13,021 bases of DNA, from the NCBI GenBank assembly GCA_030040525.1, contig JASHTN010000394.1:1-13021 (forward strand), written 5' to 3'. Under the pieces are notes generated by a model. It made no database searches and was not told the origin of the DNA. It saw nothing but the letters and a program-made list of their open reading frames with translations. A program made the translations under genes and the position numbers. Positions 1-5,845 of this stretch are shown here, piece by piece (position 1 is the first letter of the stretch; each line of letters begins with the position of its first letter). Source of the DNA: Gammaproteobacteria bacterium (GTDB lineage: Bacteria > Pseudomonadota > Gammaproteobacteria > Steroidobacterales > Steroidobacteraceae).

Positions 1-115
1 CACCGCCGAGCGCTGCGGCCACGGCGAGCGCGATGCGCGAGCGTGCACCGCGGAGCGCCGTCCGGCGTCCGCAGGGCAGGTGCTGAAAAGCACCCAGCCC
101 TGGTATCTCCCCCAT
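1..115 (-). CDS. N-terminus of an exported protein (partial, runs off left edge)
   Basis: Only the first 38 codons are present; the frame is open to the window edge. The start is the ATG at 115-113, chosen because a GGGGGGAG ribosome binding site sits 6 nt upstream. The peptide begins MGEIPGLGAFQHLPC, then has an arginine-rich stretch (residues 17-27, including RRTALRGARSR) followed by a hydrophobic Ala/Leu/Val run ending at the window edge. That is the layout of a signal peptide n-region and h-region, so the product is probably exported. The mature domain is outside the window and the function cannot be read. TonB-dependent receptors often have such a start and often sit next to TPR-sulfotransferase genes, but this is only a guess from context. 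A candidate promoter lies 63-93 nt upstream. Confidence 0.6.
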   Translation of the reverse strand, partial: MGEIPGLGAFQHLPCGRRTALRGARSRIALAVAAALGG

Positions 116-121
116 GCGATG

Positions 122-129
122 CTCCCCCC
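122..129 (-). promoter_or_regulatory. Strong Shine-Dalgarno of the left-edge gene
   Basis: The minus strand reads GGGGGGAG, then 6 nt, then ATG at 115. It decides the start of a reading frame that is too short inside the window to stand on its own. Confidence 0.6.
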
Positions 130-177
130 GGCGGTGCCCCGCTCCGCCGCACTCGGTGCGCCAAGCCGCGCCGTCCG

Positions 178-208
178 ATCATACCCGCGCGCGGGCTATC
201 CTTGTCAA
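178..208 (-). promoter_or_regulatory. Candidate sigma-70 promoter of the left-edge gene
   Basis: On the minus strand a perfect -35 TTGACA (208-203) and a -10 TATGAT (183-178, 5 of 6 consensus bases) are separated by 19 nt. The spacer is 2 nt longer than ideal and contains a perfect 12-bp GC palindrome, CCCGCGCGCGGG (184-195). Long spacers carrying a dyad are known from MerR-type activated promoters, but this dyad is off-centre and GC-only sequence makes such palindromes common here. The -35 lies inside the near-palindrome at 203-222. Confidence 0.45.
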
Positions 209-222
209 ACGATCGTTCAACA
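203..222. promoter_or_regulatory. 20-bp near-palindrome, candidate operator
   Basis: The minus strand reads TGTTGAACGATCGTTTGACA. Eight of ten base pairs are symmetric, including the perfect core AACGATCGTT. It covers the -35 box of the candidate promoter at 178-208, a position typical of a repressor site. Size and symmetry resemble operators of TetR-type dimeric repressors, but no regulator gene is in the window. A related dyad lies at 5806-5825 and shares the first eight bases TGTTGAAC. Confidence 0.45.
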
Positions 223-230
223 GCGGCCGG

Positions 231-2225
231 TCACTCGAAGCGCGCCAGGCTGTCGCCGAGCGCCCGCCGCAACGGCTCGAGCTCGGTCGCGAAATGTCGC
301 CAGTAGCCGACGGCCGAGCCGTACAGAGGCTGGCGCACCTGCTCGGCGCTCGCGGTCCGGATCGGGCGCCGGGTCTCGTGGAACGCGAGACAGCCGGGCT
401 CGAAGGGCAGCTGGCAGTGCTCGAGCAGGCGGCGGATGGTGGCTTCAGGCTCGCGCACCAGCGTCTCGTAGCTGAGGTGCAGCACCTTGCCGGGCAGCAC
501 CCGGTCCCAGTGATCCATCAGCTCGAGGTAGCAGCGGTAGTAGCGGCCGAGATCCTCGAGGTCGTAGCTGAAGGACTGGCCCTCGGCGAAATGCTGCTTG
601 AAGGTGCTGAAACAGGCGTCCATCGGGTGGCGGCGCATGTCGATCACCGTGGCGTTCGGCAGGATCGCCTGAATGAGCCCGACATGTGAGAAATTGTTAG
701 GCATCTTGTCAATGAAGCGCGGCAGCCCCCGGCGCAGCGGCGCGGTCTCCTCCACATAGCGCCGGCCGAGGGCGGCGAGCCGCGCAGGCGGGGCCGCCGC
801 GACGCTCTCGGGGTAGGCATCCCTGGCGGCGTCGAGGTGATCGAATTCGCGCACCAGCGTGAGCACGTTCGAGAGCTCCATGGTGCCCTCGACGCGCGAG
901 TGGCTCGCGAGGATCTGCTCGACCAGGGTGGAGCCCGAGCGTGGCAGGCCGACGACGAAGATCGGCGCGCCGTCGGGCTCGCCGACCCCGGCCCGCGCGG
1001 CAAAGAACGCCGCGTCGAAGGTGGCGCGCACCCGGGCGCTCTTGCGCTCGAAGTGGGCGATGTCGAAGGTCGCGTCCTGGCGCTTGAGCGCGTTGCCGCG
1101 CACGTAGTGCGTGAAGGCCCGGGCGTAGTCCGCCCGCTGCTCGCAGGCCCTCCCCAGGGCGAAGTGCAGCTGCGCCTCGCTCGGGCGATCGCGCGGCGGC
1201 GCGCCGAGCAGCCGCTGCATGTCGGCGATCTCGGCGTCGCTGAACACGTAGTTCTTCAGATCCGCGAGGCTCCAGTACGCCTCGCCGAGTGCCGGATCGA
1301 GCGCGAGCGAGGCCTTGTAGGCCGCAATGCACTCCTCGCGCCGGCCCGCGGTCTTGTGCAGATGGCCGATCGACATGCGCAGCCGCACCTCGCGGGGGTT
1401 GAGGCGCGAGGCCTGCTCGTAGGCGCGCAGCGCCTCGTCCTGGCGCAGCAGCCTCGTGGAGATGGCCCCGAGCACCACCCAGTTCTGCGGGTTTTCGGGC
1501 TCGATCTCGAGCAGCCGCCGCGCGACTGCATCGGCTTGCGTCAGCCGGCCGAGATCGAGGAGCACGGGACCCAGGCCGCGCAGCGCGAGCGGCAGGTGCG
1601 CGCACTGTCTCAGAGCGTGGCGCAGCAGCCGCTCGGCATCCCGCGGCACCCCCGCGGCGAGCGACAGCGCCGCGAGCCCGGCGAGCGCCGCCACGTGGCT
1701 GGCGTCGGTCTTGAGGATCTCCCGGAAGATGAGCTCGGCCTGCTTGCGATCGAGCGCCTGCAAGGCGGCGGTGCCCGCCTCGACGCGCGGCCGGAAGGGG
1801 TCGGTGAGTCGCGCGCGCTCGAAGGCGATGCGGGCATCGGCGAACTGGCCGAGGTCGACCAGCACGTCGCCGTAGGCGAGCCACGCCCGATGATGCATCG
1901 GCGCGCCTGCCAGAACGCGCCGCAGCTCCTCGCGCGCGTCTGCGGCGTGGCCGTCGTAGCGGCGGGCGCGCGCGAGATCCACGCGCGCGTCAGCGAGGTC
2001 CGGAGCAAGCGCCAGCGCCCGCTCGAGCGTCTCGACGGCCGGGCCGAGCTTCTCCTGGGCGAGGAGCGCCGCGCCGAGCAGCCACAGGCAGTGCACATCG
2101 TCCGGGGCACGCGCGCTGAGCGCGCGCAGCCATTTCTCCGCGGTCGCCGCCTGTCCGGCGCGCAGCGCGGCGTGCGCCCGGCGGCGACTCTCATCGAAGG
2201 CGGCGGCTGCGTGCGGTGCGCTCAT
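231..2225 (-). CDS. TPR-repeat sulfotransferase family protein
   Basis: This 664-aa two-part protein has tetratricopeptide-like helical repeats over about residues 10-330 (one repeat reads LRAYEQASRLNPREVRLRMS), then a PAPS-dependent sulfotransferase domain at about 420-660. The 5'-phosphosulfate loop is PIFVVGLPRSGSTLVEQIL (421-439) and the 3'-phosphate region is around DMRRHPMDACFSTF (529-542). Glu450 in the GTMEL segment is a possible catalytic acid/base by analogy with tyrosylprotein sulfotransferases. The family transfers sulfate from PAPS to protein or small-molecule hydroxyls; the acceptor is unknown. There is no signal peptide or membrane segment, so it is likely cytosolic. I start it at ATG 2225 (MSAPHAAAAF) because the longer frame to 2318 would overlap the LysE gene by 56 nt and adds only low-complexity residues. 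The ATG has no clear Shine-Dalgarno. It may be the last gene of a peptidase-exporter-sulfotransferase transcript. Confidence 0.88.
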   Translation of the reverse strand: MSAPHAAAAFDESRRRAHAALRAGQAATAEKWLRALSARAPDDVHCLWLLGAALLAQEKLGPAVETLERALALAPDLADARVDLARARRYDGHAADAREELRRVLAGAPMHHRAWLAYGDVLVDLGQFADARIAFERARLTDPFRPRVEAGTAALQALDRKQAELIFREILKTDASHVAALAGLAALSLAAGVPRDAERLLRHALRQCAHLPLALRGLGPVLLDLGRLTQADAVARRLLEIEPENPQNWVVLGAISTRLLRQDEALRAYEQASRLNPREVRLRMSIGHLHKTAGRREECIAAYKASLALDPALGEAYWSLADLKNYVFSDAEIADMQRLLGAPPRDRPSEAQLHFALGRACEQRADYARAFTHYVRGNALKRQDATFDIAHFERKSARVRATFDAAFFAARAGVGEPDGAPIFVVGLPRSGSTLVEQILASHSRVEGTMELSNVLTLVREFDHLDAARDAYPESVAAAPPARLAALGRRYVEETAPLRRGLPRFIDKMPNNFSHVGLIQAILPNATVIDMRRHPMDACFSTFKQHFAEGQSFSYDLEDLGRYYRCYLELMDHWDRVLPGKVLHLSYETLVREPEATIRRLLEHCQLPFEPGCLAFHETRRPIRTASAEQVRQPLYGSAVGYWRHFATELEPLRRALGDSLARFE

Positions 2226-2262
2226 GGTGCCGGTGCGGGCCAGGGTCGGCGGCGACCCCTCG

Positions 2263-2892
2263 TCAGTGCATATTCGATGCCACCGCGAGCCGGGCGCCGA
2301 ACGCGACGAAGATCCCACCGGTGATCCGGTCCAGCAGCCTCACGACGCCGGGCCGCCGCAGCAACCCGACGAGGGGACGAGTGGCAGCGATCAGACAGAT
2401 GAACCAGATCAACCCGAGGAGCGCGTGAATGGCGCCGAGCAACAGGGTGTAAGCGGCGACGGGCACGTCATTAGGGATGAACTGCGGGAGGAAGGACACG
2501 TAGAAGATTCCAACCTTCGGATTGAGCAGATTGGTGAGAGCGCCGCGGGCAAAGGCGCTACCGCTGCGCTTGCCGGCCGTTGGCTCGTCCGCGAAGCGAG
2601 TGCGCGGATGGCGCAGCAGCTGGATGCCGACGTACAGCAGGTACGCCGCTCCCACCCAGCGCAACACCGTGTAGGCCAGTTGGGAGGCGACCAGTAACGC
2701 GCCCAGGCCGGCAGCGACCACGGCTGTCCAGATCAAGCAACCGGTCACGATGCCCAGCCCGGACCAAAGCGCCCGCCGCGGTCCCTCGGCGGTTGCGGTC
2801 CTGACTACGAGCGCCGTATCGAGTCCCGGCGTTATGGTCAGGAGCGTGGCCGCCGCCGTGTATGCGATCAGTAAAACCACGATGGAGTGCAT
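2263..2892 (-). CDS. LysE/RhtB-family amino-acid or metabolite exporter
   Basis: This is a 209-aa integral membrane protein of the usual length for the LysE/RhtB family, whose members export amino acids and related small molecules across the inner membrane. The N-terminus is hydrophobic (MHSIVVLLIAYTAAATLLTI) and carries the family's early TPGLDTALV segment (about residues 21-29), equivalent to the TPGP motif of RhtB proteins. The central NLLNPKVGIFYVSFLPQF stretch (about 121-138) is typical of the family. About five or six membrane segments can be seen. The substrate cannot be deduced. The start ATG at 2892 lacks a recognisable Shine-Dalgarno. It lies 34 nt after the M14 peptidase stop and 37 nt before the sulfotransferase start, all on one strand. 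Sampled lines run 55-70% G+C, below most of the window, so it may be a later arrival. Confidence 0.88.
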   Translation of the reverse strand: MHSIVVLLIAYTAAATLLTITPGLDTALVVRTATAEGPRRALWSGLGIVTGCLIWTAVVAAGLGALLVASQLAYTVLRWVGAAYLLYVGIQLLRHPRTRFADEPTAGKRSGSAFARGALTNLLNPKVGIFYVSFLPQFIPNDVPVAAYTLLLGAIHALLGLIWFICLIAATRPLVGLLRRPGVVRLLDRITGGIFVAFGARLAVASNMH

Positions 2893-2909
2893 ATTACGGA
2901 GGGGCCGGT

Positions 2910-2922
2910 TGGGTTCAACCCA
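2910..2922. repeat. 13-nt perfect palindrome between peptidase and LysE genes
   Basis: TGGGTTCAACCCA reads the same on both strands around a central C. It lies 4 nt past the peptidase stop and 17 nt before the LysE start. As RNA it could form only a 5-bp stem with a 3-nt loop and has no U-tract, so it is a poor terminator. Its minus strand contains GTTGAAC, also seen in the two larger dyads, which may be coincidence. Confidence 0.3.
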
Positions 2923-2926
2923 GGGG

Positions 2927-5734
2927 TCAGCGCCCGAGGATCGCCCGCCAGTTGATGATGGCGTTCCAGAGCATGCGCTGGTCGCCGCGATTCAGGTCGC
3001 GGTGCAGCGGGTTGAAGTTGAAGGCCACCACGCGGCCACGGCCCGCGGGCAGATCGAGGATGGCCGGATGGCCGATGAGATTCTCCTCGCCCCACGCCTG
3101 CCCGCTGACAACGAAGGGCGCGCCGGCCGTGTCGCCCCACTCGAGCACCACGCCGCTCGGATCCAGCGGGCCGTCGAGGCAGACGTTGCAGTACGCCATG
3201 CGCAGCCAGCGGCGCGGGATCGAGTAGATCGGAAAGTTCTGCCGGAACACCCAGGTGCGCGCCGGATAGCCGTACGCGATCGGGGAATCGGCATGCGTGA
3301 AGGTGACGCGCACGTGCGAGCCGGGCGTGCGCGTCTCGGCCGACTGCGCGGCGGCGGCCGCCGCCGCCCCGCCTCCCTGAGTGCTGCGCGGCACGCCGCC
3401 CGACTCGCGGCGGACGCCGCGCACGATGCCGCCCTCGAGCGGCAGCATGGAGCCGCTGCCGAGCGTGATCAGAAGGCCTCCTGAGTCGACAAATCTCTGC
3501 AGCTCGGCGAGCCCGCTCCAGCCGATGCCGCCGGTGATGTCGTCGGTGGAGGCGGGCGTGCCGAGGGCGGGCGTGGCGGCGGTCTTCCTGAACGGCATCG
3601 GGCCCCAGGCCTTGGGTAGCCCCTGGATCTGCGCGTCGAGCTCGAGATCCACGTGCCCATAGAGCAGCACGTCGTATCTCTCGCTGAGCCTGCCCGCGCG
3701 GATGTCCTCGTCACGCACGTACGCATAGGGAATGTGACGCTGATCGAGCGAGTAGCGCGCCCAGCCGATCGTGTCGGTGTCGGCCCACGGCACCCAGACA
3801 CCTAGGCGCGGCACGGGAGCCGCATGGCGCGCAACCTCCGGGGCGGCGGCCGCGCTCGCAAAATCGATGCCCAGGGCCTCGGCGGTGGCGCGCACTGCCG
3901 GCTCGAGTCCCGCCTCGGGACCCAGGATCCACGAACCTTGCGGGTACTCGACGCCATCGAGAGTGAAGGGCTTCTCGGCGATCGTGACCTTGAAGCGCGC
4001 GAGGCGGTAGCGCGCTTCCAGCAGCCCCTCCTGCCCGGTGTCCCTGAGCAGGTACACGGGACCGGCACCTGAGATCCGGCCCGAGATGTGGGGAGCTGCG
4101 GTGAGCGGCGTGAGGGCAGCCTCGCGCACCTGCGCGTCGGCGATCGGGATCGCCGTGAGGTGATAGTTCGCCGGCAGCTCCCAGGAGATGTCGTCGTAGG
4201 GCTCGCCCGCATCCTTCGGATAATCCGACGGGGTGAGCAGATCGACCGCGTAGTCGCGGTAGGGCTGGTCGAGCCGCACCACGTAGGTGCCCGCCGGGAA
4301 TGTGCCCTCCTCCCTCAGCGTGAGGGGCGCTGCGGCACGCTGCACCTCGATCCCCTGGGAGAGGAGTCGCGCGACGAGCTGCGCCACGCGCGTCGGATCG
4401 CCCTGGCCCTGCGGAATCACAAAGGCGTAAGGCGCCTGCTCCACGCCGCGGCGCCAGGAGTGCAGCCCCTTCAGGTAGAAGTTCTCGAGCAGGCTCCGCG
4501 GCTCCTGTGCTGCGTCGTCGAGCACCGCGAGCAGGCCGGTCTCGGTGTAGTTGATGTTGTCGCGCGCCGACCAGAGGAACTGCCCCGCGGGCGGCGGCAG
4601 CGGCCGGTACCAGTCGCGGCTCACCTCGTCCGGCGCTGCCTCCTGCATGAGCGTCTCGGCCGTGCCGTTGCCGAAGGTCTCGTAGCCGCGGCCGTCGGAG
4701 TTGTGGTTGGTGGCGATCGAGTCGAGGTAGAGGTGCGCGAAGTCGTCGCCGAAGTTCCAGCTCCACACCCCGGGCATGCCGAAGGCCGTCATGGCCTGCA
4801 CTTCGTGGAACGAGAGCTCGAGCCGCTCGTCGTAGGAGAGCGGATCGACGTGCGCGTTGGTCGGTCCGGTGCCGTTCCAGCTGACGAGCAGCGCCACGCT
4901 CTCGTGCAGATCGTGGATCACCTGCGGATGCCAGTCGAAGAACATGCGGAACACGGCCTTGGTGGTTTCGTGGACCTGCTGGTGCGCGTCGCGGTTGATG
5001 TCGACGAACGCGTACTTCGACCAGTACGGCGGCGCCTGCCGCGGCAGGCTGGCGAGATCCGTCCTGCCCTTGAGGTAGCGGTAGAACCACTCGACCTGCT
5101 TGTCGCGGCCGTCGGGATTGGCCACCGGGTTGATGAGCACCACGAGGTTCTCGCGCATGCGCCGGATCAGCGGCTGCTCGGAGACTGCGAGGCGATAAGC
5201 GAGCTCGAGCACCGCCTCGCTCGAGCCGGTCTCGTCGGAGTGCAGCCCCGCGTTGATGTAGTAGATCGGGCGTGCGGTACTCACGAGCTGAGCGGCGGCA
5301 GCCAGATCCGTGCGGCGCGGATCGGCGAGCGCTGCAGTCGCGGCCTTGAGGCGCTCGAGCTCGCGGATGCCGCCCTCGTCGGCGATGGCGAGCAGCATGA
5401 TGTCGCGGCCCTCTTCCGAGCGCCCGATGGTGAAGAGGCGCACCCGAGGCGAGGACCCGGCCAGCGCGCGGCAATAGGCGTAGGCCTGCGCGGAGTCGAC
5501 CAGCTCACCGGGGGCGCCCGGGATGCGATGCAGGAAGGCGCGCGGCGAGACCACGCTCGCGGAAACCGGCAGATATGCCACCCACGGCGACAGAAAACGC
5601 GCCTCGGTGGTCGCGCGCGCGATCTCCTCCACCGAGCCCGGCTCGGGCGTATCGGGGGCGAAGGTCTGCTGCGCTTCGAGCAGCCGCGGACCCAGGGCGA
5701 TGAGCGGCAGCAGTGCGAGCGGTGCGATGCGCAT
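2927..5734 (-). CDS. Secreted M14-family zinc metallopeptidase with C-terminal GATase-like region
   Basis: This is a 935-aa protein with a signal peptide (MRIAPLALLPLIALGPRLLEA, predicted cleavage after about A21), so it acts in the periplasm or outside. The carboxypeptidase domain spans about residues 65-400. Zinc ligands are H165 and E168 in the HSDE motif and probably H277 in IHDLHES; N247-R248 in VDINRD matches the substrate-binding Asn-Arg pair of carboxypeptidase A. The catalytic glutamate near the domain end is not certain; E352 in GYETFGNG and E360 are candidates. A middle beta-rich region (about 430-610) is followed by a region resembling a class I glutamine-amidotransferase-like fold (about 640-770 and 885-935, with YDVLLYGHVD and FVDSGGLLITLGSGS). 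An Ala/Gly run (787-796) interrupts this last region. M14 enzymes remove C-terminal residues from peptides. ATG 5734 is chosen for the signal peptide and a GGGGGAGGGG ribosome site. The frame is open much further upstream, but that lies antisense to the flavoprotein gene. Confidence 0.9.
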   Translation of the reverse strand: MRIAPLALLPLIALGPRLLEAQQTFAPDTPEPGSVEEIARATTEARFLSPWVAYLPVSASVVSPRAFLHRIPGAPGELVDSAQAYAYCRALAGSSPRVRLFTIGRSEEGRDIMLLAIADEGGIRELERLKAATAALADPRRTDLAAAAQLVSTARPIYYINAGLHSDETGSSEAVLELAYRLAVSEQPLIRRMRENLVVLINPVANPDGRDKQVEWFYRYLKGRTDLASLPRQAPPYWSKYAFVDINRDAHQQVHETTKAVFRMFFDWHPQVIHDLHESVALLVSWNGTGPTNAHVDPLSYDERLELSFHEVQAMTAFGMPGVWSWNFGDDFAHLYLDSIATNHNSDGRGYETFGNGTAETLMQEAAPDEVSRDWYRPLPPPAGQFLWSARDNINYTETGLLAVLDDAAQEPRSLLENFYLKGLHSWRRGVEQAPYAFVIPQGQGDPTRVAQLVARLLSQGIEVQRAAAPLTLREEGTFPAGTYVVRLDQPYRDYAVDLLTPSDYPKDAGEPYDDISWELPANYHLTAIPIADAQVREAALTPLTAAPHISGRISGAGPVYLLRDTGQEGLLEARYRLARFKVTIAEKPFTLDGVEYPQGSWILGPEAGLEPAVRATAEALGIDFASAAAAPEVARHAAPVPRLGVWVPWADTDTIGWARYSLDQRHIPYAYVRDEDIRAGRLSERYDVLLYGHVDLELDAQIQGLPKAWGPMPFRKTAATPALGTPASTDDITGGIGWSGLAELQRFVDSGGLLITLGSGSMLPLEGGIVRGVRRESGGVPRSTQGGGAAAAAAAQSAETRTPGSHVRVTFTHADSPIAYGYPARTWVFRQNFPIYSIPRRWLRMAYCNVCLDGPLDPSGVVLEWGDTAGAPFVVSGQAWGEENLIGHPAILDLPAGRGRVVAFNFNPLHRDLNRGDQRMLWNAIINWRAILGR

Positions 5735-5737
5735 GGA

Positions 5738-5747
5738 CCCCTCCCCC
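5738..5747 (-). promoter_or_regulatory. Shine-Dalgarno of the M14 peptidase
   Basis: The minus strand reads GGGGGAGGGG with the GGAGG core ending 5 nt before ATG 5734. It fixes the true start inside a reading frame that stays open for a further 516 codons upstream. Confidence 0.65.
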
Positions 5748-5770
5748 GCCTCAGGCGGCTGCGGCGGCGA

Positions 5771-5802
5771 GCTGCAGCATACCGGCCGGCACCCGCTGCA
5801 GC
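5771..5802. repeat. Paired GCTGCAGC palindromes around CCGGCCGG in the divergent gap
   Basis: The 8-bp palindrome GCTGCAGC occurs at 5771-5778 and 5795-5802, 24 bp apart, with the palindrome CCGGCCGG (5782-5789) almost midway. The two outer copies can pair with each other to form a hairpin in the peptidase mRNA leader, or serve as a two-site operator. The sequence is GC-rich, so chance is possible. Confidence 0.3.
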
Positions 5803-5805
5803 CAC

Positions 5806-5825
5806 TGTTGAACACGCGCTCAACT
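5806..5825. promoter_or_regulatory. 20-bp imperfect dyad in the divergent gap, candidate operator
   Basis: The plus strand reads TGTTGAACACGCGCTCAACT. The arms GTTGA (5807-5811) and TCAAC (5820-5824) are separated by 8 nt, and 7 of 9 pairs in the inner 18 bp are symmetric. Aligned with the minus-strand dyad at 203-222, 13 of 20 bases agree, including the first eight. Its TTGAAC (5808-5813) could act as a weak -35 for the demethylase operon, with CAGACT (5831-5836) 17 nt downstream as a weak -10. Transcription would then start only a few bases before the flavoprotein ATG. Confidence 0.4.
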
Positions 5826-5845
5826 GCGGGCAGACTCGTCACGCC

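Noticed and set aside
2226..2318. Longer start for the TPR-sulfotransferase
   Set aside because: It would overlap the LysE gene by 56 nt and adds residues unlike the family; ATG 2225 fits better.
837..2324. 495-aa plus-strand open frame
   Set aside because: Antisense shadow of the TPR-sulfotransferase with no domain or ribosome site.
2910..2922. Palindrome as a peptidase terminator
   Set aside because: The stem is only 5 bp with a 3-nt loop and no U-tract follows.
3346..3370. GCC/GCG-rich run as a tandem repeat element
   Set aside because: It encodes an in-frame Ala/Gly linker of the peptidase and is not a separate element.
4088..5845. Plus-strand open frame joined to the start of the flavoprotein
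   Set aside because: It is antisense to the M14 peptidase, rich in Arg, Val and His in the way GC-rich shadow frames are; the TMADH homology begins at ATG 5846.
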